From: Gaetbulibacter_A sp043876815
GTDB lineage: Bacteria > Bacteroidota > Bacteroidia > Flavobacteriales > Flavobacteriaceae
NCBI RefSeq assembly: GCF_043876815.1
Contig: NZ_JBAWKA010000006.1
Span: forward strand, 38,594-102,593
Direction: 5' to 3'
Length of the DNA stretch: 64,000 bases
Shown here: in pieces, positions 1 to 8,437 of the stretch
How positions within the stretch are numbered: the first letter of the stretch is position 1
Layout of the letters: each line of letters opens with the position of its first letter
Notes under the pieces: generated by a model
Databases searched by the model: none
The model's input: the letters and a program-made list of their open reading frames with translations, nothing else
What the model was told of the DNA's origin: nothing
Made by a program: the position numbers and the translations under genes

Positions 1-423
1 CTGATTAAAGAAAAAGGTGGAGTTGCCGGAAGCACAGAGGAAAGCAGAGGAGAAATTAGTGAAACTCGTCCGCACAGACAATGGGATTACCCTAATGGTT
101 GGGCCCCGCATCAAATAATGATTTGGAAAGGCTTAATGAATTATGGCTTTAATGCGGAGGCTCAGGAACTCATATACCGATGGTTATTTATGATTACTAA
201 AAATGCCGTGGATTATAATGGAACCATTCCTGAGAAATATGATGTGGTTGAAGCGACACACAAAGTGTTTTCAGAATATGGTAATGTAGGAACCGATTTT
301 GAATATATGTCACAGGAAGGCTTTGGGTGGATGAATGCCTCTTACCAATATGGCTTATCCCTTATGGACAAACGCTATGTGGATGCACTAAACCGCTTAG
401 AACCACCTGAAAATTTATTTTAA
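1..423 (+). CDS. Trehalase (GH37), C-terminal part, cut by window start
   Basis: The reading frame is open from base 1 and ends at 423, giving the last 140 residues of an enzyme whose start lies outside the window. It holds the GH37 signature QWDYPNGWAPHQ (bases 88-123), then EKYDV and a QEGFGWMNASY segment, which matches the (D/E)GFGW(T/M)N region of trehalases. GH37 enzymes hydrolyse alpha,alpha-trehalose to two glucose. Upstream domains and any signal peptide cannot be seen, so periplasmic or cytoplasmic location is unknown. The MFS gene starts 11 bases downstream on the same strand, suggesting one transcript for uptake and use of a disaccharide. Confidence 0.9.
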   Translation: MIKEKGGVAGSTEESRGEISETRPHRQWDYPNGWAPHQIMIWKGLMNYGFNAEAQELIYRWLFMITKNAVDYNGTIPEKYDVVEATHKVFSEYGNVGTDFEYMSQEGFGWMNASYQYGLSLMDKRYVDALNRLEPPENLF

Positions 424-434
424 ACTAACACATT

Positions 435-1601
435 ATGGGGTCACTTCGTGTCATTTTCTCGAATATTCAATACTTTTCAATTACGTGGTTATTCGCATCG
501 GTAAATCTTATGGTAGGAACCTGGGTACTTTATATTCCATATATAAAAGAAAAACTGACCTTGAATGATGCGCAGATCGGGATCGGCTTATTTTGTTTGT
601 CCTTAGGGGTATTGCTTTTTATTCCTGTAGTTCCTTGGTTGAGTAAACACATTGGTCTAGGGAAAATCTCCTTTTTTGCAGTCGTAATGTTCTCTGTGGC
701 CTACATCCTTCCATTTGTGGTTACTAGTTTTGTGATGCTTTGCGCAACCTTGTTTTTAGTGGGTATTTTTTTAGGTATTACCGATGTGACTATGAATGCT
801 TTGGTTTCAGTTACCGAAAAAAAAGACCTAAGCCATTTTATGTCGGCTGCACATGGTTTTTTTAGTCTTGGTGGTGCTATCGGAGCTATTATCGGAAGTT
901 TAGTAATGCCTTTGTTTTCAAACCCGATGTACCATATAGCTTGTATGGCTTTACTTATTGTGCTTACCAATGTGTTGTTGCAACCATTTTATTTTAAGGT
1001 GAAGGAAGATAGTCATCCTGAAGAAAAAAGTCACTTTTCCTTGAAGCATTTAAAACCCCTGTTCGTAGTGGCCTTCTTAACCTTTGTGATTATGGGTAGT
1101 GAAGGCTCAATTGAACATTGGAGCACTTTATATTTGGTTGAGATTATTAAGGTTACTAAAGACAGTCAAATTGGTTTAGGCTTTATCTTATTCTCGTCGT
1201 GTATGACTTTAGGGCGCTTTTTTGGTGATTCTGTAAGTGAAAAATTAGGATCGTTAAAAATTATAGTCTGGGGAATTTTGATCGCTGTATTTGCCTTTAT
1301 GGCTATTTTAACGGGTCAGTTTTATGTATCTCTATTTGGATTTGCGTTTTTGGGTCTGGGCCTTTCTGTCATTATTCCGGAATTATTCAGAATATCCGGA
1401 AATACAAAAGGTGTTTCCTCCTCACAGGGCATTTCTTTTGTTTCAGGTATGGGGTTTTTAGGATTTTTGTTAGGTCCTGTAGGTTTGGGCTTTATTTCAA
1501 AACAATTTAGTCTTTGGGCCAGTTTTTTATTTCTTATGTGTCTATTAACTGTTGCCTTATTGATAGCATTTATTAAATTGAAAAATACGACCAGGTCATA
1601 A
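435..1601 (+). CDS. MFS transporter, probably sugar uptake
   Basis: A 388-residue, strongly hydrophobic protein with about 12 predicted membrane helices and the length usual for the major facilitator superfamily. The first helix pair (residues 15-70) is followed by a short basic loop (SKHIGLGK), and a second similar loop (GRFFGDSVSEKLGSLK) opens the C-terminal half, as expected from the internal MFS repeat. It lies 11 bases after the trehalase gene and before a sugar kinase and a GH13 phosphorylase, so a mono- or disaccharide substrate is the simplest inference. The family assignment is firm; the substrate is not shown by the sequence. Confidence 0.85.
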   Translation: MGSLRVIFSNIQYFSITWLFASVNLMVGTWVLYIPYIKEKLTLNDAQIGIGLFCLSLGVLLFIPVVPWLSKHIGLGKISFFAVVMFSVAYILPFVVTSFVMLCATLFLVGIFLGITDVTMNALVSVTEKKDLSHFMSAAHGFFSLGGAIGAIIGSLVMPLFSNPMYHIACMALLIVLTNVLLQPFYFKVKEDSHPEEKSHFSLKHLKPLFVVAFLTFVIMGSEGSIEHWSTLYLVEIIKVTKDSQIGLGFILFSSCMTLGRFFGDSVSEKLGSLKIIVWGILIAVFAFMAILTGQFYVSLFGFAFLGLGLSVIIPELFRISGNTKGVSSSQGISFVSGMGFLGFLLGPVGLGFISKQFSLWASFLFLMCLLTVALLIAFIKLKNTTRS

Positions 1602-1639
1602 TAATTTTATTGGCTGATTTTTCATTAAAAGGAACCGAA

Positions 1640-1657
1640 ATCGAAAACGTTTTCGAT
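1640..1657. promoter_or_regulatory. Perfect 18-bp palindrome, LacI-family type operator
   Basis: ATCGAAAACGTTTTCGAT is a perfect inverted repeat with a central CG, the layout typical of operators for LacI/GalR regulators. It sits in the 165-base gap between the MFS gene and the PfkB kinase, 109 bases before the kinase start. It probably controls the kinase-phosphorylase pair. The regulator gene is not in this window. Confidence 0.7.
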
Positions 1658-1766
1658 GGCATTTGTACCATTTTCTATTGCTTGAAAAACGGACAAACAA
1701 GAGATAGATGTATATTGTTGAGGTTTTAGACTTTAGGATTTAAATTATTTAATATTAAGAAGAATT

Positions 1767-2696
1767 TTGAAAGCTATCGATATTTTATGTGTTGGTGAAG
1801 TGCTTATCGATTTCATAGGGCATCAAGAAGGTGTTTTATTGAATGATACACGGGATTATCACCGCTATTTAGGCGGATCTCCAACCAATGTGGTTATGAA
1901 TTCGGCGCGATTAGGTCTCAATGCTGCACTAGTAGCTACGGTGGGCGATGACGGTTTTGGGGAGTATATTTTTCAGAGACTTAAAGAAGTACAGGTTAAT
2001 ACAGACCATATTCAAGTTCGGAAGGATAAAGCAACTAGTGTTATTTTTGTTTCACGCTCCAGTGGGACACCTGATTTTTTACCATACCGCCAGGCCGATT
2101 ATTGTATTGAACCACATCAGATACCGACAAAAACCCTTGAAAATACGCAGGTTTTTCACACCACTTGTTTCGCCTTATGTAAAAAACCGGCGCAAAGCAC
2201 CATTCTTGAAAAGGCAGAAGAAGCCTCACGTTTAGGCTGTACCCTCAGTATAGACATGAACTACTCTGAAAAATTATGGCCGGATAAAGAGGAGGCCATA
2301 AAAGTGATCAAGTCCTATTGTAAATTTAATCCTTTGGTGAAGATCAGTGAAGATGATATGTTCCGGCTTTTTGAGGAAAAATTACCTCATGATAAAATAT
2401 TTGAATTTTTTCATAATGAAGGTGTAGAAACGGTTTGCTTAACTCTGGGGAGCGAAGGTGTTAAATGTTCACAGGCAAACAAGTCGATTATTACTTTGCC
2501 CGCTATTAAAATTGAAAAGGTCATGGATACTACCGGAGCCGGTGATGCCTTTTGGTCTGGGTTTTTATTCGCTCGAATAAAAGAAAAACCAATTCAGGAA
2601 TGCCTCGAAGTAGCATTGAAATTAGCTGCATTGAAACTTCAAAATGTTGGACGATTACCTGATAATATCAATATTCTCTCAAAACTATTATCATAA
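1767..2696 (+). CDS. PfkB-family sugar kinase (fructokinase-like)
   Basis: A 309-residue ribokinase/PfkB-family kinase. The N-terminal PfkB signature is seen at GGSPTNVVMNSARLG (residues 36-50), and the C-terminal DTTGAGDAFWSGF carries the anion hole and the catalytic Asp260. The start is TTG at 1767: there is no in-frame ATG before the conserved DILCVGE strand, so a rare start codon is needed. The stop is 2 bases before the ATG of the GH13 phosphorylase. That pairing suggests fructose as substrate, since sucrose phosphorolysis releases fructose and glucose-1-phosphate. Fructokinase is therefore inferred from context; other hexose substrates remain possible. Confidence 0.85.
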   Translation: MKAIDILCVGEVLIDFIGHQEGVLLNDTRDYHRYLGGSPTNVVMNSARLGLNAALVATVGDDGFGEYIFQRLKEVQVNTDHIQVRKDKATSVIFVSRSSGTPDFLPYRQADYCIEPHQIPTKTLENTQVFHTTCFALCKKPAQSTILEKAEEASRLGCTLSIDMNYSEKLWPDKEEAIKVIKSYCKFNPLVKISEDDMFRLFEEKLPHDKIFEFFHNEGVETVCLTLGSEGVKCSQANKSIITLPAIKIEKVMDTTGAGDAFWSGFLFARIKEKPIQECLEVALKLAALKLQNVGRLPDNINILSKLLS

Positions 2697-2698
2697 TA

Positions 2699-4441
2699 AT
2701 GAAGCAAAAGCATACAAATACAGGACTTATAAATGGGGTCATGCTGAATGCGTACCCCGATAGTATCGGCTCAAAATTAAGCGATACTATAGCCATGTTA
2801 AAACTTCCGGAGTTTAAAGACACGTTTTCCTTATTTTATGTTTTACCTACATTTTTTAATAGTGATCTTGATCGGGGGTTTTCGATAATTGATTATGGTC
2901 TGAATAAAGAACTAGTTTCCCAAAATGATCTTGATACCCTTGAGGCTTTGGGTGTATTATTAAAATTTGATATAGTTCTCAATCATTTATCGGTAGCTTC
3001 TCCACAATTCAAGGACCTTTTGAAATATGGAAATAATTCGGAATACAAGGATTTTTTCATTAATTGGAATCACTTTTGGGACGGTTATGGTGAAATGAAT
3101 GAAGACGGAATCATTATTCCTGAGCCTCAATACTTGAATAAATTATTCATGCGTAAATCTGGCTTACCAATTTTGAAAGTGCCTTTTCCGGATGGATCAG
3201 AACAACCGTATTGGAATACTTTTTACCAAGAAATTACGAACAACAAAATAACTATCAATGATCTAAAAAATGTTGAGGGATTAACTTTAGACGGGGCTGA
3301 ATTGATTTGTAAAAAAATCAATTCGGCCATTGATAGTGCAAAACCCTTAGCTGAGATCGAATTTGGGGATTTGAATGTTTTTCGAACTGAGATCCTCCAA
3401 AACGTTAAACAAAAGCGAAGCTATTTAGGTCAAATGGATGTGAATGCTAAATCGCCGATGGTTTGGGATTTCTACGAAGAGACTCTAGCAAAATTGGCCG
3501 GTTATGGCTGTAAAATTTTACGCCTAGATGCCTTTGCATATTTGCATAAAGAGGTTGGGCAATCTAATTTTTTTAATATTCCCGGTACCTGGGACTATTT
3601 AGAACGGATTCGACGGATTGCAGATAAACACCAATTAACCCTTTTGCCTGAAATTCATGCTGAATATGGTGTTCATCTTCATGATGAAGTCGCTCAGGAG
3701 GGTTATCAGATTTATGACTTTTTTTTACCGGGTTTGATGATCCACACTCTGGAAACGAAATCTGGTACCGCAATAAAAAAGTGGGCACAAGAAATTATTA
3801 AAAAAAACTATAAAACAGTGAATATGTTGGGGTGCCATGATGGTATTCCTGTTTTGGATTTAAAAGGTAAGACCCTTAATGGCTCATATCACGAAGGGCT
3901 TTTAGAGGATAAGGATATTGAGGCTATTATGGATGTTGTTATGGCTCGCGGCGGCCGCGTAAAGAATCTGTACGACCCTTCAGGAAAGAAAATTTCGTAT
4001 TATCAGGTTAATGCGACCTTTTTTAGTGCTTTAGGTGAAGACCCAAAAAAATTACTGTTAGCTCGTGCTATCCAACTATTTATGCCGGGAATTCCGCAAA
4101 TTTGGTATTTGGATATTTTCGCTGGAAAAAACAATTACGAAGCAGCAGACCAGGGGGGAAGTGGCGGTCATAAAGAAATTAACCGGACAACGCTTTCTTT
4201 GGAGGATATTCAGGAAGGTTTAAAGCAAGATGTTGTATTGAATCAACTGGAGATTATCCGGCTAAGAAATACATTGAATGCTTTTAATGGTTCATTAGAC
4301 CTTCCAAATGTTTCTGATGATCAATTGGTCTTTAGCTGGACCCATGGTGAAGATAAGGCCCAATTAGAGGTTCAATTAAAAGATTTTAGTTTTAAAATAT
4401 CTTATACTGAAAAGGCTGTGTCTAAGATTTTAAATTTTTAG
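2699..4441 (+). CDS. GH13 subfamily 18-like sucrose/glucosyl phosphorylase
   Basis: A 580-residue GH13 protein without signal peptide, so cytoplasmic. The order of motifs fits the sucrose-phosphorylase group: FDIVLNHLS, then the nucleophile Asp277 in LRLDAFAYLHK, the acid/base Glu318 in LLPEIHAEYG, and the third acid Asp381 in GCHDGIPVLDLKG. It would cleave an alpha-glucoside with phosphate to give glucose-1-phosphate. It is translationally coupled to a PfkB kinase. It is longer than the roughly 490-500 residues usual for sucrose phosphorylase, and GH13_18 also includes sucrose-6-phosphate, glucosylglycerol and glucosylglycerate phosphorylases. Sucrose is favoured because a fructokinase-like gene is adjacent. 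The gene ends only 9 bases from the convergent sulfatase. Confidence 0.82.
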   Translation: MKQKHTNTGLINGVMLNAYPDSIGSKLSDTIAMLKLPEFKDTFSLFYVLPTFFNSDLDRGFSIIDYGLNKELVSQNDLDTLEALGVLLKFDIVLNHLSVASPQFKDLLKYGNNSEYKDFFINWNHFWDGYGEMNEDGIIIPEPQYLNKLFMRKSGLPILKVPFPDGSEQPYWNTFYQEITNNKITINDLKNVEGLTLDGAELICKKINSAIDSAKPLAEIEFGDLNVFRTEILQNVKQKRSYLGQMDVNAKSPMVWDFYEETLAKLAGYGCKILRLDAFAYLHKEVGQSNFFNIPGTWDYLERIRRIADKHQLTLLPEIHAEYGVHLHDEVAQEGYQIYDFFLPGLMIHTLETKSGTAIKKWAQEIIKKNYKTVNMLGCHDGIPVLDLKGKTLNGSYHEGLLEDKDIEAIMDVVMARGGRVKNLYDPSGKKISYYQVNATFFSALGEDPKKLLLARAIQLFMPGIPQIWYLDIFAGKNNYEAADQGGSGGHKEINRTTLSLEDIQEGLKQDVVLNQLEIIRLRNTLNAFNGSLDLPNVSDDQLVFSWTHGEDKAQLEVQLKDFSFKISYTEKAVSKILNF

Positions 4442-4450
4442 GTCAAAAAC

Positions 4451-5983
4451 TTATTTCACATTTATAATACTATCAATCTTGGCCTGCATTTCTTTCACAA
4501 GGTCTTTATGACTTTCGGCTATATTCTGTATTTCAGCTTGATCCTTAGAAAGGTCATAAAGCTGTGGTACTTTTTTAAAGCCCAGAGGTATTTTTTTGGT
4601 GTCCATCCAACCGGGACTATCTTTTTCACCGATAGGTTGAATGTATTTATAATCACCTTTTCTGAGACCCATGGTAAAAGATTCCTCCAGTAAAATAGTT
4701 CTGCCCGGCTTAGAAGCATCGAGTAGCGCGTCCAATTCATCTTTGCTGTCGATAGCCTCACCCGGTTCTAGCGGTTCTTCCAGTAAAGCTGCTATCGAGG
4801 CATATAAATCAATTTGAGATATTAAAGCATCACTAACACCGGGAGATTTAATTTTATCAGGCCAGTATGCAATCATAGGGACCCTTGTACCAGCCTCAAG
4901 AGCACTATATTTACCACCACGAAAGGGACCTGCTGGTTTATGGTCGCCCAGAAGTTCTATGGCGCCATCTTCATAGCCGTCGTTCAAAACAGGGCCATTG
5001 TCGCTTGAGAAAATAACCAGCGTGTTCTTATCCAGATTCAAACGCTTCAATTCTGCCATAATAGTACCTGTTACCCAGTCCATTTGAACGATAGCATCGC
5101 CACGTTTTCCCATATCGGTAGCACCTTGAAATTTTTTATGCGGTAAGCGCGGGACATGAATTTCAGGAAAGGCGAAGTACAAGAAAAAAGGTTGATCTTT
5201 ATTCGTTTCAATAAAATCCTTGGCTCTACTACTTAAAATAATTGGGAAATCTTCATCGGTCCAAAGGGCAGATTTTCCTCCTGTTTGATATCCCATTCGG
5301 CTAATACCATTTACGATGGCCTGGCTATGTTCTCTGTCAGCTTCTACTCGCAGCATGTCAGGGTTTTTTAAACCTCTTGGCTCGTTGTTAAAAGGCTTTT
5401 TATAACTGACTTTTAAGGAATCATTCGGATCTAAATTAATGATCTTGTGATTCTCTAAAAAGGCAGTAGGCACACGATCCGGAGTTGCGGGAATTAAAAA
5501 GCTATAATCAAAGCCAATTTCCAGAGGCCCTGGCTTAACATCTGTATTCCAGTCTACATTACCTTTTCCAAGACCTAAATGCCATTTCCCGACGACACCG
5601 GTTTTATATCCGGCATCTTGTAACATTTTTGGCAAGGTAGGAGCTTCCGGGCTAATCAGCAATGGTGCATCACCCGGTAAAATAGCGGCATTTTTTCTGA
5701 ATGCGTATTCACCTGTAATTAATGAATATCTTGAAGGTGTACACGTAGCAGCAGTACAATGAGCATCGGTAAATCGAATGCCATTATTCGCCAAACTATC
5801 CACAATAGGTGTCTGAACTTCACTAGCACCGTAGCAACTCAAATCGCCGTAACCTAAATCATCGACGTAAAATATAATGATATTTGGTTTGGATTTTTCT
5901 GTGAAGGTCTTTGAGTCGGCTGATTCCTTTTTACAGAACAAAAATACCAATGATACAAGACTAAAAATTAGAACTTTTCTCAT
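4451..5983 (-). CDS. Sulfatase, S1 family (formylglycine type)
   Basis: A 510-residue S1 sulfatase with an N-terminal hydrophobic export signal and a Cys at residue 17 that may be lipidated, although the lipobox (LFLFC) is weak. Metal-binding Asp41-Asp42 lie in YVDDLGYGD. The maturation motif C-x-P-x-R begins at Cys81 (CTPSR), followed by SLITGEY. The conserved SSDNG and GTRVPMIAYWP blocks follow. It should remove sulfate esters from an algal glycan after Cys is converted to formylglycine. It is the last gene of the minus-strand PUL, 5 bases after a second sulfatase, so the two are co-transcribed. The exact S1 subfamily and the sulfate position cannot be read by eye. Confidence 0.93.
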   Translation of the reverse strand: MRKVLIFSLVSLVFLFCKKESADSKTFTEKSKPNIIIFYVDDLGYGDLSCYGASEVQTPIVDSLANNGIRFTDAHCTAATCTPSRYSLITGEYAFRKNAAILPGDAPLLISPEAPTLPKMLQDAGYKTGVVGKWHLGLGKGNVDWNTDVKPGPLEIGFDYSFLIPATPDRVPTAFLENHKIINLDPNDSLKVSYKKPFNNEPRGLKNPDMLRVEADREHSQAIVNGISRMGYQTGGKSALWTDEDFPIILSSRAKDFIETNKDQPFFLYFAFPEIHVPRLPHKKFQGATDMGKRGDAIVQMDWVTGTIMAELKRLNLDKNTLVIFSSDNGPVLNDGYEDGAIELLGDHKPAGPFRGGKYSALEAGTRVPMIAYWPDKIKSPGVSDALISQIDLYASIAALLEEPLEPGEAIDSKDELDALLDASKPGRTILLEESFTMGLRKGDYKYIQPIGEKDSPGWMDTKKIPLGFKKVPQLYDLSKDQAEIQNIAESHKDLVKEMQAKIDSIINVK

Positions 5984-5988
5984 AAATA

Positions 5989-7401
5989 TTATTCGTGTTT
6001 TTCTCGCGGACTCTTGTATTTGACCTTTTTGTTTTGCATCAGTTGTTTATGAATGTGATACGTCACATCCATCCAGGCTTTCCCCTCATCCCATTTTGGA
6101 GCTTCCATTTGTGATTCCCAAGTCTGTAAATTGTTTTTAAGAAGGTTGAAGGATACAGAATCCTGATATGATAAATCATGGGTTTCCCCAATATCATCAG
6201 ATAAATTATACATAACAGCTCCGTAATTATCCAATCGAATTAATTTGAGATCATCTAAACGAGCGGCGGCGTCATCTAACTTTCGCCAATATAATTCGCG
6301 ATGTGGATTGCCTTCTTTTTGGTTCTTCAAAAAAGGAAGTAAATTCACGCCATCGAGTATCATACTGCTGTCCTTTTTTATTTCAGCTGCTGCTAGAGCT
6401 GTAGGAAAAATATCGAGTGAAGAACTTAAGCCGTTAAATTTTCGATTTCCTTTAAAAGCTTTTGGCCAACTCACAATAAAAGGCACGCGGTGCCCACCTT
6501 CAAATTCATTGCCTTTCCAACCTTTTAATTCACCGTTATCAGACCTGTTATTTGCTGCACCACCATTGTCACTTAAAAAATAGATCAAGGTATTATCCAG
6601 AAGCTTAAGGTCTTTAAGTTTATTATATAGTTTTCCAATATTTTCGTCTAAGGACCAGGTCATGGCGGCCAGAGTTTGGCGCGGGTGGTCTTTAAATTTT
6701 TCTAGATCAACTTTTTTAGCCTCCATCGGCGTGTGTACGGCATTGTAAGCTAAATACATAAAAAAGGGTGTATCCTTATGATCTTTGATATAATTTACAG
6801 AATAATCGCCCAGAACATCTGTGAGGTAACCATCAAAGGAGATGCGTTTACCATTGTGTTGTAACATATGTTCTTCAGATGGCTGCTCCAGCGGGAAATA
6901 CGACCTGCCTCCTCCGAGAAATCCATAAAAATCTTCAAATCCTCTCTGATTAGGTTGATCTGATGGATTAGCACCTAAATGCCATTTTCCGATAGCTACG
7001 GTGCTGTAATCATGTTCCTTAAATACGTCTGCCATTGTAGTAACACCTTCAGATAAACCAACATCTCCGGTATTTTTGTCGCCCGTACCATTAGCTTCAA
7101 AACCAAAGCGTTGTTGGTATTTTCCGGTCATAAGTCCAGCGCGAGATGGCGCACATACAGTAGATGTCACATGCGCATCCGTAAATGTCACTCCGTTTTT
7201 AGCTAAAGTGTCTATATGTGGGGTTTCCAAATCCTTACTCCCCATAAAACCGAAATCGATATAACCGGCATCATCAACCAGAATGATGATAATGTTTGGT
7301 TTATTATTTTCACCTGTGGCTGTTGAAGATTCCTGTTTTACGTTTTTGATACAGGAAACCATTAAAACAGCAAAAAATAACAGATAAAGATATTTTGACA
7401 T
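5989..7401 (-). CDS. Sulfatase, S1 family (formylglycine type)
   Basis: A 470-residue S1 sulfatase. The signal peptide ends in LMVSC17, a fair lipobox, so a lipoprotein is likely. Asp43-Asp44 (LVDDAGYID) bind the metal, and Cys83 in CAPSR is the formylglycine site, followed by GLMTGKYQQRFGFE. LSDNGGAAN and EGGHRVPFIVSWP are intact. The sequence around the active site differs clearly from the neighbour at 4451-5983, which suggests a different sulfate position. It starts just downstream of a strong minus-strand terminator (7425-7469), so the two sulfatases may have their own promoter or depend on read-through from the susCD operon. Confidence 0.93.
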   Translation of the reverse strand: MSKYLYLLFFAVLMVSCIKNVKQESSTATGENNKPNIIIILVDDAGYIDFGFMGSKDLETPHIDTLAKNGVTFTDAHVTSTVCAPSRAGLMTGKYQQRFGFEANGTGDKNTGDVGLSEGVTTMADVFKEHDYSTVAIGKWHLGANPSDQPNQRGFEDFYGFLGGGRSYFPLEQPSEEHMLQHNGKRISFDGYLTDVLGDYSVNYIKDHKDTPFFMYLAYNAVHTPMEAKKVDLEKFKDHPRQTLAAMTWSLDENIGKLYNKLKDLKLLDNTLIYFLSDNGGAANNRSDNGELKGWKGNEFEGGHRVPFIVSWPKAFKGNRKFNGLSSSLDIFPTALAAAEIKKDSSMILDGVNLLPFLKNQKEGNPHRELYWRKLDDAAARLDDLKLIRLDNYGAVMYNLSDDIGETHDLSYQDSVSFNLLKNNLQTWESQMEAPKWDEGKAWMDVTYHIHKQLMQNKKVKYKSPREKHE

Positions 7402-7424
7402 GAATTAATTTTCGATTTTGGATT

Positions 7425-7469
7425 AAAAAAGATAGAGGTTTCCGTTTCTGTAAATGAGAAACCTCTATC
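7425..7469 (-). terminator. Rho-independent terminator after the binding-protein gene
   Basis: A perfect 12-bp stem (7431-7442 with 7458-7469) is followed on the minus strand by a run of six T (7430 down to 7425). It ends transcription coming from 8342 and separates it from the two terminal sulfatases. Confidence 0.85.
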
Positions 7470-7502
7470 AGAATAATTGACGCTATTAATACCTCAATAT
7501 AT

Positions 7503-8342
7503 TTATTGTTTTACAAATTTGAAGGTGCCCTGAGCATCCTCAATATAAGCTTTCATGATATATAAACCGGCAGTTAAATTTGAGACATTAATGTTATCTC
7601 TGGTGTCTGTAATGGTTTTAGTTAGTACTTGTTTGCCTAATAGATCATAAACTTCAACTTTATTTATGTTTTTAGCTGCAGATATAGAAATGTAATCTGT
7701 TGTTGGATTTGGATAGGATTTAAAGTTGAATTTTTCAAGATCAGTGATCGATAAAGCGGATGTTTTTTCAATTCTCCAATTGTCGACTTCTACGGTGTTT
7801 GCAGTACCAAAATTGTAAATTTGTATTCTGCAATTGTTATAAGTCCCTGCCGGGGCCGTAAAGGTAGCTGAAGTTGTTGTAACTTCTCCCGGATTGTTTT
7901 CAACTATTCTACCAATATTTGCTCCACTTTGCATACCATTCGTTGTCGTTGCGGGACTATCAGGTTGATTGGCAAAGGCACCGACAGCAGAATCATCGGT
8001 GGTGTATCTCATGGATACCACATGAACGCCATTGGTGGTTGAAATGTCAAATTGTACAGTAAAAACGTCGCCCGGGGCTACCGCTAAATTTTTAGATCTT
8101 AGATATAAATCATTACTTGTAGCGTGTATCGCTTTTACAACTTGATTTCCGCCTGAATTTAATCCTGTTGCAGTGCCAAGCTCAATAGTAGCACTACCCC
8201 CACTGGTTTGATAGCCTAAAGTATTGGCACCATCACCAACCGTGGCGGGGCTTTCATTGTTTTCATCCCATACAACGACTTGTCCATTACAAAACATGAA
8301 CAGTCCGATGGTCATTAATAGTAATAAAGTAATTTTTTTCAT
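7503..8342 (-). CDS. Secreted carbohydrate-binding-like protein with type IX sorting domain
   Basis: A 279-residue exported protein. A signal peptide (residues 1-20, ending near FCNGQ) is followed by a Gly/Thr/Ser-rich region (about 21-195) that looks like a jelly-roll beta-sandwich: it opens with VVVWDENNE and closes with VEVDNWRIEK, the layout of CBM4/9-type modules. The last 75 residues form a Por secretion C-terminal domain (YPNPTTDYISIS, VEVYDLLGKQVL, NLTAGLYIMKAYIEDAQG, FKFVKQ). No catalytic domain is present. It follows the GH128-like gene after a hairpin and ends the susCD transcript. The likely role is binding the PUL polysaccharide at or beyond the cell surface. The binding activity is inferred, but the sorting domain is clear. 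Confidence 0.8.
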   Translation of the reverse strand: MKKITLLLLMTIGLFMFCNGQVVVWDENNESPATVGDGANTLGYQTSGGSATIELGTATGLNSGGNQVVKAIHATSNDLYLRSKNLAVAPGDVFTVQFDISTTNGVHVVSMRYTTDDSAVGAFANQPDSPATTTNGMQSGANIGRIVENNPGEVTTTSATFTAPAGTYNNCRIQIYNFGTANTVEVDNWRIEKTSALSITDLEKFNFKSYPNPTTDYISISAAKNINKVEVYDLLGKQVLTKTITDTRDNINVSNLTAGLYIMKAYIEDAQGTFKFVKQ

Positions 8343-8380
8343 AATAATCGTATTTAATGGTTAATTAATTAGTTAGGTAA

Positions 8381-8424
8381 AGTGCAGCTTTCTACAAACT
8401 AAACTAACTTGTAAAAGCTGCACT
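8381..8424 (-). other. Long intergenic hairpin without T-tract on the transcribed strand
   Basis: Arms 8381-8397 and 8409-8424 pair over 16 bp with one bulged C and an 11-base loop. On the minus strand, which carries the genes, no T run follows. It may therefore be a transcript-stabilising or processing hairpin between the GH128-like gene and the binding-protein gene rather than a full terminator. A T run is found only on the plus-strand side. Confidence 0.65.
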
Positions 8425-8437
8425 AGATTAAATTTTT

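Noticed and set aside
4442..4450. Terminator between the convergent GH13 and sulfatase genes
   Set aside because: Only 9 bases separate the stops, and no stem-loop fits there.
6245..6583. Antisense frame of 112 codons inside a sulfatase gene
   Set aside because: It is a shadow of the sulfatase coding strand, which has intact family motifs throughout.
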